A stretch of DNA of 64,000 nucleotides from Chlamydoabsidia padenii (Eukaryota > Mucoromycota > Mucoromycetes > Mucorales > Cunninghamellaceae), in NCBI GenBank assembly GCA_025330725.1, contig JAIWND010000006.1, forward strand, positions 310,001-374,000. The letters are read 5' to 3'. The position numbers were made by a program, and so were the translations under genes. The notes under the pieces were generated by a model. The model saw only the letters and a program-made list of their open reading frames with translations, was not told the origin of the DNA and made no database searches. Shown in pieces: positions 13,380 through 25,600 of the stretch (position 1 is the first letter of the stretch; every line of letters starts with the position of its first letter).

Positions 13380-13835
13380 GTAAGTGAAAAATAAAAAAAA
13401 AACCACATACTTCCCACATAATATTAACTGATATTTCATCCTCCGCTTATTCGACGAAAAATTCAAGTTACCCATGTCAATCCCAGAGAATAATTTATTT
13501 CAGGACATTTGTATTAAAAGAAACTTATTATAATAACTTTTATTAAGCAAGGGTACTTATACTAGAAAACAAACTTGCCAAAGTCTGTGTCTACTATCAG
13601 GATTTCACATAAAAGCTTCCTTTTTTGATCATATATGTATATGATAACTATTTAGGCGACTCCTTCCCTATTCAATATTGTCATGCATGAAATAGAATAA
13701 AGATTATCTTTATGTTACTCTTTGATTACACATATATATTACAAGATACCTCCGAAAAAATACAAATCTTTCCCTTCCACCAAAAATCAGATAAATGGAA
13801 CTCCCGACAGATTTTGAAAGAACAAACTTATTGCA

Positions 13836-14465
13836 GACCCGCATACCCACGCCTTGAATCTTAAGAGGACACTACTGGCTTGATGAACAAGCAATGCTAA
13901 TGACGATAGTGACCATGTGAGTTCCTTAGCCTATTTCAAACAAAGTTTATATAATAACCATTGTAGCAAGTCCACTGTATGGAGCAGTATATCCTCAAGA
14001 TTGTTCTACCCTGACTTTTGTAAAAAAAAAACCCCGCTTACTCTCGCCTTTAATCTTGGGAGAGCTCTACTGGCTTAATGGACAAGTGATGCTAATGATT
14101 AAAGTGGCAAGGTAGACATTATAGCCTCTTTTCAACAAACTTTACATAATGGCCATTACACCATGTCCCTTGTATGGAGCAGTATAGCCTCAAGATCGTT
14201 TTACCTTGATTTTTGCAAAAAAAAGTTGCACAATGAAAAATTGACACACAAGATAAAACTTGGTTCAAACCCCGCTTACTCTCGTCTTGAATCTTAAGAG
14301 TTCTCTATTGTCGTAATGGACAAGTGATCCTCATGACAAAAGTAACCATGTGCATTCATTAGCCTATTTCCAACAAAGTTTACATAGTGGCCAATGTACC
14401 AAGTCCTCTATATGGAGCAATATAGCCTCAAGATCGTTTTAACCTGACTTTTGTGAAAAAAAAGG
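13836..14465. repeat. Three imperfect tandem copies of a ~195 bp unit
   Basis: Copies start near 13836, 14030 and 14270. Each runs from an (AC)CCCGCNTACTCTCGNCTTNAATCTT-like head through a TACTGGCTTAATGGACAAG-like segment, CAACAAAGTTTACATAATGGCC, TATGGAGCAGTATAGCCTCAAGAT and a tail TGACTTTTGTAAAAAAA. A spacer of about 45 bp separates copies 2 and 3. The segment TGGCTTAATGG in copy 2 matches a tRNA A-box pattern, and GGTTCAAACCCC before copy 3 resembles a B-box, suggesting a tRNA-derived (SINE-like) origin, but the box order is not that of a normal tRNA. There is no coding capacity. Confidence 0.8.
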
Positions 14466-14737
14466 GTGTAGAATGAGATTGTGTTTTTAGGTGATTCAAC
14501 GGTACTCATTTTCAAGCCTGGCCAGGGTTCAAATTACGTGATTTCTGAGGGATGGGAAAGTCTCATGAAAAAAATAGGACATGCAAACCCCGATCAATGC
14601 AAATCAACTATGGGCTAGATCAGGGTCATGCAACAAATAAGTTTAAAAGTAATAATACATATAAAGATCTCGGTTTTTATTAATTAAAGTGTATAAAAAA
14701 TGATATATATAACTACAATATACATAAACTACATTGA

Positions 14738-16253
14738 TTAGGCTTTTCGTTCTTTCATCAACACCTTGAAGCTGCTGCTTTCTACGGTGAGGGTAATGAA
14801 TTGGCGAAGATCCTTTGCTGCTTCAAGTTCTTCGGGGATGGGTTTAAAGTCGTATCGCTTCATCAAGGTTGACAAAGTAAGCCGCATTTCTTGAAGTGCA
14901 AATTGTTTCCCAATACAGTTCCTGGATCTAAATGGAATGAAGAAAATAAAAAATGTTAGCTCTGATTCATATACACATTTTCTATCTATCTTACCCAGCA
15001 CTGAATGGATAGAATGCATCTAAACAAGGAGCCACATCTGCATCATCAAGCCATCGTTCTGGGAGAAATTCTTCAGGATGAGGCCAGTAATCGGGGTTTT
15101 TTTGGGCAGAATTCAAACTGCAGATAACCACTGTCTATATAAACAAGCAAAAAGATAAGTTCTCCCTCCCGTATTTTTATAATTGTGAGTTTGTTCCAGT
15201 AGCTTACATTTTTTGGTACAAACAGTTTGCCACCCAACACCATATCAGAGTCCGTCATACGTTGCAGTCCATTAGCACCGATATGATTGAGTCGCATAGT
15301 TTCGTTGATGACAGCATTGAGGTAAGGGAGATGTTTAAGTTGATCATGTGTGTGTAGCATTCTACCGTTTTCCAAAGGAAGAGTATCGATTTCGGCTTGT
15401 AATCGGGCCAATTTGTCGGGGTGTTGCAAAAGTGCAATGATGGCAAAGCCAGTGGTATTCGATGTTGTTTCAGATCTATATGTACAAATGTATATATACA
15501 AAAGAGTTGGTTTAGTCAGTTATTTGTGGTCCATTATTAATAGTATTCCATACCCAGCAATAAGGAAGAGCACAACTTCAGCAATGATAGCATCCACCGT
15601 CAGTCGATCTTCTTGATGAGCAGCTTGTTGGGTATCAATCAAGATTTGGAGAATATCATCACGCCGTTTATCACTTTTTAGTCTCTTGATGATCAGATCG
15701 CGCATAAACTACAAAATCACGAATGTGTGTTAGTACAAATAGCTTCTTTTATTATTAATATTATTACCTTGTCAAATTCAGGTGATTGATTCAAGCGGAA
15801 TAGCCTAACCAGTTTACCAATAAAAGGATAAAGAATCAACTTGGGTGCGAACCGCATACCTTTTGTGATGGCAACGGGGATAAAATGATCACTTGTATCA
15901 ACCATGTGGAAGGATTCACCAAAAGCCGTGCTACCAATAATATCAAGTGCAACATAACCTAGTAAAGCCCAAATGTCAACTGTCCCATATCCATCTTGTC
16001 CAACCTTGGTGTTGGCGATATCCCTGTCGATCCTGTTGATGAATGCTTCAGTACAAGAATCCATGAATTGTTCCAGTGAATTGAGGTATTTAACTGAGAA
16101 GGCCGGAGATACTACTCGGCGCTAACAGTAATAATATATATAAAAAGAGGCATCAGTACACATAGCTTATTGATCATGTTTTCTTTTTTCTTACCCGTTG
16201 TTTGTGGAATCCTTTGTCTCGTGTGTCAAAGAGGGTTTGTTTACCATCCTCTA

Positions 16254-16302
<49 letters not shown>

Positions 16303-16895
16303 TTTATTGTTAGTCATATTACTTGACCCCATCATTGATGTATTTACCTTGTAATAAACCATAAGCAGGACCTTTGGGTAAATCTTCCTTGGTCAGAATA
16401 TCCTTGATCAAATCCTTGTCAGAGATAGCGATCGTTGTGGGGTTTGCTTTGACAATAGTTCCATATTTATCGTGCAGAGCCTTCATTCGAAGATAGCTTC
16501 AGCATTTTAAAAATAAAAAAGAGTGTCAGTTTATAAAGTATAATAAAGCTCGTCCCGCCCCCTTTTTTTAATACATACATGGTACCACGCGGATTATCAG
16601 ACAAAGCTCTTGGTATCGCAAAAAACTTGGCAAGGAAGGGACCTGGAATACCACGAAGAGGTCCAAGATAGGCACCATAAAGTCTCTAACAGAAAGAAAA
16701 AAACCATTAGTATATATAATTATCTTGTAGATCTGTCCATGAATGTGCGTGTGTACTTACCGATGTAGCGTTATAAAAAAGCCAAGCGATGGCGACACCT
16801 GCACCGATCTTCTTCAGTTGATCCTTTTCCAAAAGTCGAGGCGCATAAAGTTTGTACCAGCTTTCTACTTTGTTGTATAAACTAGAAGTATCCAT
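14738..16895 (-). CDS. Cytochrome P450 monooxygenase
   Basis: Nine exons (16895-16761, 16685-16579, 16496-16348, 16250-16195, 16121-15768, 15708-15554, 15475-15208, 15134-14995, 14927-14738) sum to 518 codons (517 aa), normal for a microsomal P450. An N-terminal hydrophobic segment (about 30-45) should anchor it in the ER. The proline-rich hinge (RGIPGPFLAKFF) follows. The I-helix oxygen-activation motif AGSETTS is at about 317-323, ExxR is NETMR (E376, R379), and the heme-thiolate loop FSAGSRNCIG places the ligand cysteine at about 459. It uses NADPH-P450 reductase electrons to oxidise a small lipophilic substrate; family and substrate cannot be given. Intron 3 carries an A-run of about 46. 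An exact AAATCCCGC lies 89 bp upstream of the ATG. Confidence 0.95.
16254..16300. repeat. Poly(A) tract in P450 intron 3
   Basis: An A-run of about 46 bp, equal to a poly-T tract on the gene's sense strand, directly upstream of the acceptor-distal half of the intron. Confidence 0.85.
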
Positions 16896-17835
16896 TGTAT
16901 GTTTTAGAGTGCAAGTGTATGAATGAATGAGGAAAGGAAAACAGAAAAATGGAAAATTTCAAACTTTTATAGGATTTCAATTTAAATCCCGCTGTAGTCA
17001 GATTGATTCCTATTTTGAGGTCAAATATCATTTGCTATAAGGGTTCCGACCGATATAGTATATAGTAACAGGTGTAATTGATTGATTTCACATTATACTG
17101 CTTGGCAAATCTGACCAAATGGGCTATAATAATACCTATGCGTAGCATTCGTTACGTGATATGATATCGGTACAAACGGAGGAATACAATCAAAGAAGGA
17201 CTCTTGGCACATTTTCTTACTTGGACAGTCTTTGGTATGGCTTGCCATATTGGGCGGAATTCTACCGAGGGCAGGTTTTTTTGTATCAAAGTTCAAAATC
17301 CGCAAAAGTGAATTGACAGGTTGCTTTTTCGACACACATCGTGATAACTTTTATTTCAGTTCTCCTGCTAGCAGAACAATAATCTTTTTTCAACCCTTCT
17401 GAGCATCCTTAAAGCCATGGATATAGTCATGTTCTACAAACCTGTTCAGCTGTCCCGGAAGTCCATGTCGGTTTCTCTAAAAAAAGATGTAGCGGGATGT
17501 GAAATATTATAATTCTGTCTCACCAAATCAAACGGCAAAATAAAGTAGTCGTGTAGTTTTTGAAACGGAACGAATCTGATTCTTTTACAATGCACTATTC
17601 TTCCTGCTTGATGAATTTTCAATATGAGTGACCAACTGGTCATGATACACTTCATACTATTATTTGTAAACCCCGACGATACAGTACTACATATGCATGA
17701 ATCAAATGATCCAACCCCGCCCCCCTCCAAAAAAAGTGTTGTCAAGTAGATAAACGTGTTTTATTTAAAGGATACATATATATATATATAAAAGGGAGCA
17801 TCAAATTAAAACTATAATCCTTCAATCAACTAAAA
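16896..17835. promoter_or_regulatory. P450 promoter and spacer
   Basis: It holds TTTAAATCCCGC at 16981-16992, about 90 bp upstream of the P450 start. The remaining 800 bp shows only short ORFs without motifs and a TA repeat near 17776 next to the 3' end of the lectin gene. Confidence 0.5.
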
Positions 17836-19110
17836 CTATTGTGGAGGATAAGATGGATAAGGGTAAGAAGGAGGAGTATTGGTAGGAGGTACATAGAATC
17901 CACCCACACCGGGACCACTTGTTCCGGGAATCGGCATATGTTGTGGTGGTGGAGGATAACCTGGACCTTGTGGATAAAAGGGTTGATGTTGTGATGATGT
18001 TTCATGGTGTTGTTTTGGTGGTGTCGGGAAATGAGCAGGTTCATTTACAGGAGCAGAGTACGTCGATGTAGGTGATTGATAACGGGACTCTTCCAATGCT
18101 TCAGGGTATGGTGAGTATGGGTCGGAATGGCTGGGCTGAGATGGAGTTGGTGAAGTTGACCCTATTACACCTGCCACCTTGATATCGTCCGGTAGTTTCG
18201 TCAGTTCAGGCGGGATTCCTACTTCAGCACCATATCCTAGTCGAGGCAATCCAAACCCTTCCTTTTTGTGTAATGAGATGGTTTTGGTGGCCATGTTCAA
18301 GGATGATTCAATGTCGTGATAAGGTTCCAGATACCATTGTTGATTCAAATTGTCGGTTTCTTTACGTTTGTACAGTAAGACCTGAGCACCGCCTTTTTCG
18401 CTATCTCCCTAACCAGTCCTATCACAATTAGTACCAAGTACAGTATACATCTTTCTTTTTTTTTTTTCTTCTTACCTTGATGTCAAAGACCATGCTGGGA
18501 TATTCCTGAGAACATAGGAAGCCTTGATCAAAGAGCCACTATTGTTCAGTTTATATAAGTTTCACCCTGTAATAATCCTAGTATTTACTTACAAATTGTG
18601 ATTGGTTGTTGTCTTTGCGTTTGTTTTGGACGATTGCCTTGTCTTTTTTGAAGGCACCTATGTGAATATAAATGAGTATACAGCAAGTCATCCAACGTCA
18701 TAGCTGAGTTTACTTGATCGGATATCGAGTGCTACATAGATTCGATCTTTGTTAGTTAAAGTATATTTCCTGTATTATTAGTGTCTTACCATGTCCTGAC
18801 TTTTTGTTTATCAAACGACCATTATCATATGACCAGAGTCTAAACAACAGAGAAGAGTGTGAGTTACCATTAGTTCATTCATCCTGTTACCCACACTTAC
18901 TGATTATCACTGTCTTCAAACTTTTGAGGCCATACAATTATATTTGCATCTTCCTACATTATAGAGTTGTAAAAAAAAAAAAAGGTTAAAGATGGTTAAA
19001 AATAAAGAGAAAGGGGGGTTATCATTCAATACCTTGATTTGACCATCGTAGACATCCAAAGCAAACCCATTTTTACGAGAGAGAATGTAAAAGTAACCTT
19101 TGGGGAACAT
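17836..19110 (-). CDS. Ricin-B-type beta-trefoil lectin-like protein with Pro-rich tail
   Basis: Start ATG at 19110 (MFPKGYFYILSRKNGFALDV), about seven exons, stop at 17836. Three QxW repeats mark a beta-trefoil: DNQLWSYDNG, QSQFWLFDQG and NQQWYLEP, each preceded by an ALD/FDI-type strand. After the fold comes a tail of about 170 residues rich in Pro, Ser, Tyr and His, ending PSYPYPSYPPQ. No signal peptide is seen, so it is probably cytosolic or non-classically released. One internal exon is only 18 nt (18731-18714), completing HALDIRSS. It is homologous to the divergent gene at 21570. Such folds bind galactose-type sugars, but binding here is untested and there is no enzymatic partner domain. 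A GCGGGGTTAAA motif lies 88 bp upstream of the ATG. Confidence 0.82.
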
Positions 19111-19341
19111 GAGTTATGTATAAGTGAGAGCGATGTTTGAGAAAGAAAAGAAAAAAAAAAGAGAGAGAGAGATCCAATTTTAAAATGCACAGGCATAGCG
19201 GGGTTAAATATTGAATTGCAGTCAAGCATGATTTTTAAGAGATAATTTACAATGGCATAGTTTTATTATAGACAAAAGAGTTAATAATACAATATAAACA
19301 ATAAATAAAAAACAATCTAAAAGTAATACATGTACTATCTA

Positions 19342-21023
19342 TTAAGAGACGGCCAGCAAGACGATCAAAGAGAGAGCACCCTGAACCAAGAGCCAAGAGC
19401 TTGACGGCATGAGAATACACCCCGCATTAATGGCCGAGTTGATGACATCCGTATCCAGATAAGCCAACCCAGAGAATTGATAGGATGAGCCAGAGTTGTT
19501 GTTCAAAGTAACTAGCAACATTGTACTTGTACGATCATCCACACCGAGCGACCCCCAACCCCATGCATTAGGCGCGTTCAGTCGATTGACTTGAGCAGGA
19601 TCCATCACGTTTGTCCATGTCGATGTGCTGATACCCGCCATGTTGGTGATATTCACTGTAGGTTGATATTCCAAACGCCCTTCAGAGAAATTACCAATGG
19701 AGACCCCATACGTCACATTCGTCTTGGTTTGTTGAGCAATAGGTAAAGGTGTGGTTGTGTTGACATCCATGACAAGGTTGGTAAAAGGTCGAGTGGTAAC
19801 GACTTGTGCAAGTGCCACGCGTCGATGGGGGGCATTGCCGGCAGGATAATTTTGTAGTTGCACGTCGTATTGTACCGAGTTGGGTTGTAATGGAATCGCA
19901 GCTGTTCCATTCAGTTGCAAGTTAGTGGATCGAAGTGTCAGGCTAATACTAAAGGCAGTTTGAGTAGATGCTACTGGATTAGTATTGTTGTAGGTTACAT
20001 TAGCCGCCGTCACTGTTTCTAGGTAGGTCTGCGTTTGATTGCTGGGGACCGTACGGTTGGTCAAAACCATAGGTTGCCAGTTGAGTTTCTGTAACGATGA
20101 GATGGCCAGGATTGGCTCTTGAGCATCATAGAATCCATTGTCGTTGAGATCGTCGAATTCCACAATATGGGCCATGGTGAGTCGATAAATAAAATCGGCA
20201 GGGTTTGTATTCAAGTCGGAAGAGCCAAAGTAGCCCATGTCGATGGTAGCAAACTGGTCACTGCGTGCTGTGATGTTGAAAGTATAATGAAAGTTGTCAC
20301 TATCGCTAGAATATGTCGTACCGTTGATCAAGATATTCGTCGAGCCACTGCCTTGAGATGCCATTTCGGGTGCATAGTAAGCGCCTTGGTTGTTGTAGCG
20401 ATGATAGGCTCCATAATAACCCAGAAACAGGAAGGAAGGAAGCACATAGAAGTAAGGGAAGCCAGGACGATACGTGCCATAATAACCGCTGTAACGACCA
20501 GCTCCATATGTCCCCGTGTATGTGGGGTGGTAATTATTGTAGGTTTCTACAATTATAACATGATTGAAATTAGCACTAGTCATGTCTCTTTTTTTGGTGG
20601 GTTGCTTTTCTTATATCACTTACGTCTTGATGTTGAAGAGCTGTAGCTTGGAGGTTGACCTCTGAATGTACCACTACCTCCTCCAGCTCCGATCCCCGCG
20701 CCTGGAGAACGAGTGTTCGGAGGTGCGTTTCCCCTTCCGGTACTGCCAGAAGATCCACCAGAAGAGCCTTTACCACCACCAGAAGAACCGCCAGAAGATC
20801 CACCAGAAGAACCACCACTATGTCCTCCGCTAGAAGAGCCGCCGCCACCTAAAAATGAGTGAAGTTGTAAGAATCATTAAAGTCAATAGATCATGTAGTT
20901 TTTTATTTTTATTTTTATTTTTTCCTTACCTCGACCTCCTCCTCCACCAGCACCTCCTCCTTTACAGATAGCGTTGGCAATAAATAATAATAGTATCAGA
21001 AAAGATATGGTATGGAATCGCAT
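19342..21023 (-). CDS. Secreted Gly/Ser-rich protein, possible GPI anchor
   Basis: Exons 21023-20930, 20848-20624 and 20546-19342. The first exon encodes a clear signal peptide (MRFHTISFLILLLFIANAIC). A Gly/Ser-rich stretch follows (GGSSGGSSGGSSGGGK-like), then a Tyr-rich segment (GYYGTYRPGFPYFYVLP) and a beta-rich domain of about 350 residues with several N-glycosylation sequons (NGT, NIT, NRT, NNT). The C-terminus is hydrophobic (LLVQGALSLIVLLAV) after a small-residue region, consistent with GPI attachment. The domain includes an EF-hand-like acidic loop, FDDLNDNGFYD. I do not recognise the family. It lies between the two lectin paralogues, in a block of cell-surface genes. Confidence 0.78.
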
Positions 21024-21569
21024 TATGAGAAAGAGAGAGAGAGAGAAAAAAAAAGAGGAAGCAAGCAAGGATTTTATATATTTAAAGACCGATGTCGGGA
21101 TGTTAACATTTCCCCTTCTATGCACTCCTTTGTAGGTAAAGAGGCTGGGGAGGGCTTTGTCACACATATACCCTTCCATTGACCAACTGTGGGGGCTACG
21201 GAAGATCTTGCTGAGTAAATCACATAAAATCAGAACGCCACACATACCAAAAAGAAAAGAAAGTGAAGTCATTTGTGGAACCTGAGACTTGTTTCGAGGT
21301 GTCTTCTTTTTACTTTTGAACTGGGAATCCTATTGAGACTTGACAATTTTTTAATGCAAACCCAAGATGTCATCATTTCAAGACCAAGCATTCAATACGA
21401 CCATTCACTATAACCTTTATTGGATATGATACGCGAAACCGATACCAACAAAAAAGTAAATTTCACTTCCCGCCCGTTGAGCCAATCATTCACTAGTGAT
21501 ATTTCTTTGAGAAAAAAAAAATACCGCCCATTTCTTTCTTTTAACACCATCTCTTCTCATCTCAATAAA
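21024..21569. promoter_or_regulatory. Divergent promoter: Gly-rich protein / lectin 2
   Basis: 546 bp between two divergent starts. On the lectin side it holds TTCCCGCCC (about 21471) and AAATACCGCCC (21519-21529), the latter 42 bp before the ATG, with an A-run and CT-rich leader. On the other side is a GA microsatellite. Confidence 0.5.
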
Positions 21570-22340
21570 ATGGAATTCCCTTCAGGTTGGTTTTATATTG
21601 AATCAAAATGCTCTCACAGGATGGTCCTTGATGTCTCTTGGGATTCTTTAAAGGTAACAAGAATTACATCAACGTAAGAAAACATCAAATCTTAATCATG
21701 TACCTTTCTTTTCTTTAGCAAGCAGCCAAGATTGTGGTTTATCCCAAGAAACACGGAAAGGACTCTGACAATCAGTTATGGATGTATGATCATGGCTATA
21801 TCATTAACAAAAACTCTGGTTTAGGTAGGTATGATGTTTAAAAAGGACTTTTTAACTTTAAACTCATCTTTACCTTCTTAATGTGTAATAGTCTTGGATG
21901 TCCAGGGTGGTAAGTCCAATTGACCCCCCTCTCTCAGGAAGAATTAAAAAAAAAACTGATCCACTTGATATAGGCATTCTGGAAAGTGACAAGCAAATTA
22001 TTCAATACAAACGAAAAATGACAGAAGATGCTCATAACCAACGCTGGCATTATACGGAACATGGTTTGATTCATCCCCAAGTCGAGCCCAACCTCGCTTT
22101 GGATATTCGGGTATGTATGAACTTTGGTAAAGGATGATTTAATTTGTTATTCACTCTCTTCTGTAGGGTAACTGGACAAAACCTGGGACTGTGGTGCTTT
22201 TGTATGAACGCAACAATGATGAAAACCAATTATGGAATCTAGTGCCTGCCGATGGATCGTCACCCACCCCTTCAAGCCATTCTAATTTGTATCAAGACGA
22301 CGAAGATTACTCTTTTAGTACTGCTAGTTATGCTTTGTAG
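21570..22340 (+). CDS. Ricin-B-type beta-trefoil lectin-like protein, short paralogue
   Basis: Exons 21570-21653, 21719-21824, 21892-21909, 21974-22110 and 22167-22340. It starts MEFPSGWFYIESKCSHRMVLDV, parallel to the lectin at 19110, and has three QxW sites (DNQLWMYDHG, NQRWHYTEHG, ENQLWNLVP) for a single beta-trefoil of about 150 residues, ending in a short acidic Ser/Tyr tail. Exon 3 is only 18 nt. A nearer acceptor at 21937 would create a 28-nt intron and an insertion (GRIKKKTDPLD); I prefer the 64-nt intron because it keeps the paralogue spacing. No signal peptide is seen. Function is probably sugar binding; the ligand is unknown. Confidence 0.82.
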
Positions 22341-22647
22341 ACTTTTAATAATAATAAAAACTTGTTGTATTGTTGTACTGTGTAATTGTGTGGTAAATGA
22401 TGGAGACTATAGTTTATGGTATGTAGGATGATAAATGGGTTACATCAAATACGTATGATCCTTTGGCATCAAAAAGTCAAGAGCGGTGGTTCAATTATGT
22501 TTATGCATGAATTCCAGAGATGAATTCTTTATTGGGGGGGGGGAGGTTTAAATGATATACACTAATGTGAGAGTCATAAAGAGGGGTATAATTTAATATA
22601 TGTAAAAGAATAATCATTATGCTATGGACTATTGGCAGAGACTAATT
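22341..22647. other. Convergent spacer between lectin 2 and glucan synthase
   Basis: AT-rich 3' flanks of two convergent genes with AATAAAAA-type signals (about 22350) and a G-run near 22534. No gene seen. Confidence 0.5.
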
Positions 22648-25600
22648 CTAAAAAAGTGAGGCCATAAAGATGTAAGTTGATTTGGGTAAAAGGGGTTTCC
22701 AAAACAAGAGAGGTACCACCAAAAGAGAGACAAACAGGAATAACATTAGTATGAATAAAGGACCATACCAAAGGATGATTTGATTACGTCGTTGGCGTTG
22801 TTTTGTTGATAACACAGAAGGCCGGATTTGATGAGAAGGACGTAACCAGAATAGAATCAATGAGTGGAGTCGATCAATATAAGGAATACATGTTATTGGG
22901 AAGAGAGTGAATAAAATCAAATGACCAAGTATGAAATCTGTTGTAAAAACAGACATTTCCACAATCTTGCATACGTATTCCCGTAACGCATACCGACCAA
23001 GCTATACACACAGAGACAAAAAAAAATTAGTCTTACCCGTCTTCATTACACCTACATGGATATGTTTTTATTCACTTACTTTAGTTTCACGCCAGTTCCC
23101 AGCCCACCATGCCCTATTAGCAGCATCATCAGTTAATTCCCGAGTCAAAAACATGGCGACAAAAGTCTTGAAGATGAATCGTTGCAAGGAGAAGATAGCG
23201 AGGATACCAAGCAAAGTAGATTGTACACCGTAATGTTCCAGCCACCAAAAGTATTCCAACCCAGCAATGACAATGAGAACACCCATCGAATGAGTAACAG
23301 CAGCAGTCCAACGGCCCATACTACCACCACTACTACCACAACATGCAATGATCAGAGTGACAATGTGGACACAAGCAAGAACAATCGCATGGCAGGCAAT
23401 AGGAACCACCGCAATCAGCCCTACCCGAGCCAATGCACCACCAGGACCCATCGGTAAATGACCATGGCTCTTGTTAAACGTATACATCACCAGACACAAG
23501 ACGGCTTGCACCAGAGGCATAAATATTTCCGAGACAAAGATACTGGCCAGTCGTGCTTTTGGCGATATTGATGTGGGTAAAGCTTTTGATCGCATTGTTG
23601 ATTGTTCCTTGTCGCTTTTCCCCGATCGGTGTTTCTTCTTGGCCTTTTGCTGTTTCGTTCCAATGACCCGGGTTCTTAAGTGACGGCAATAAGTAATCCA
23701 TGCATCTTCGTGAGAATGTCGAGCATTTCCTTTTGTGAACCAAGATAAAAAGTGGCGATAGTCGACAATGAATTCCGTCCAGACAAATTGGTGAGGGTTA
23801 AAGATAAATGGCGAGAAGATCAAAGAAGACACCGTGGCCCAAAAGTAGATCAAATGAGGAATCCATACTGCCAAAGACACAAAGAGAAGCATAATCATCG
23901 TTCGAGCACCAAAATAGATGCTGGGGTTGGCAAACCGAGAATACAGCACAGAGAAGGGGAGTCTTGAAGTAGCAAATCCACGACCAGTAGCTATATACCG
24001 AGCACCACCAAAGCTGAGATTGGACAACACCGCATTAGCATACACCTGAGTGACAAACACTTCAAAGAAAAGAGACAAGGAGAGCAACTGTTTGGCCAAA
24101 CGTAGTAAACTCCGCCCGGTTCCCTTTTCCGTCAATTCTTGGAGGAATAAGGGCAAAAAGGCGATAAAAAAGACCATAAAGATAGAGAGAATGCATCGTC
24201 GTAGCCAGTCGTAAATAGGTGTTCCATGAAAGCATCCAGAATTGCTGAGAAGATCCAATGAAGAGCATTTAGGCAGAGAGATAGCCATGGCACCGACGAC
24301 AGTCATACAGAATAAGAATACCTGGACAGCAAATATCACCATAATGTTGTTCATGTGGAATCCAGGATGTGCATAATAAAAAGTGAGGAATCGATCCATA
24401 GGAAGTTGAGTCCCCAAGTAGTAATATTCCCTTGATAGTAGTTGTTCACCCATGCCCGCGCCGATCTTGGTAGTAAAGTTGAGAATAGAGCAGAAACCAA
24501 GATCCCGTCCTTTGCCACATTGTAGATATTCCGTATGCTTGATCCGTCCACCACGTGATAGTGCATTCATCCCCGCATATATATCTTCATTCAAATGTAG
24601 TCCACGTTGAGCCTTGCTTACCCCGCCCCGAGTCGTCATAAACACCGCATTCAAAAAGTCAGGGTGCCCATAATGTAGTCGACCTCCAGTCTTCGCCATG
24701 ATTCGTTGAGTCAGTGTTCCAAAGGTCTGTTCCTTGCCCGCCGCAATATCACCGAGTACGCCCACATTTTCACTAAAGATGTATTCCCTAGCACCAACAA
24801 TAGCCACCGGTGGTTGAGATCCGTCTTTTGATTCATGCGTACTTGTTGATTGCTCTGTGGTCGATGTTGTTGAAGAGGTGTTATTACCATCAAATGCATA
24901 GACATCCCTAGTCGGTGGTTGGTCCTGTTCAAATTCCCGAAAGATGCTGCGAATCTTGAGACATTCTTCCAAATAATTATCTTGATTGGCGTCCACCAAT
25001 TGTAAATATTCGCCCCTAGAAAAGATGATCGCATGATTTTGGTTGTCTGATTTGCCATCACCGAGAATAGGATTGCCAGGAAGTCGTACTCTACATCGTG
25101 GTTGTCGTCGTTTGTTGGCAAGTTTAGGACATGAGCCATCGATCAAGCAAGAATAGTATATCGGCTCCATCTGTTTTCCATGTTCACCACCATCGTCGTC
25201 GTTGCTGTTGTCCTTGATCCATGTTTCTTCAATATAGGCAATTTGAAGATGAGGGAATTCAGTCAAGAGGTATTCGCAGTTTGCATTTTCTTCATCGCTA
25301 AACTTTGCATAGCGTTGCATGGCTACCAAAAACCGGAATTTATGTTGTGCTAGTTGATCCAAATGAGCTTCTGTATCATCCAAACCGCCACTGTTAGGAT
25401 CCGAGAGTTCAGGGTGTTCGATCCGGTGTAAAATCTTGAGAGCCCTTGCATAATTCATAAAGCCAGAGACCGTGCGGTAGAGTGTTTGTGCCCGAAGTGA
25501 TGCCCATACCCGAGTCCGTAAAGTGTATTCAGGTGCTGATGATTTAAATCCGATACAATAAAAAGGTAGGTCGTCCTTGTCGGTGAATGAGCGTGCTGTC

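Noticed and set aside
14526..14545. B-box-like GGGTTCAAATTACG after the tandem repeats
   Set aside because: No matching A-box at the right distance and no foldable tRNA.
17836..19110. Reading the ricin-B-like gene as a toxin
   Set aside because: Only the sugar-binding beta-trefoil is present; there is no ribosome-inactivating or other enzymatic domain and no signal peptide.
21910..21937. A 28-nt intron in the short lectin gene
   Set aside because: A 64-nt intron from the same donor to the acceptor at 21973 is of normal size and keeps alignment with the paralogue.
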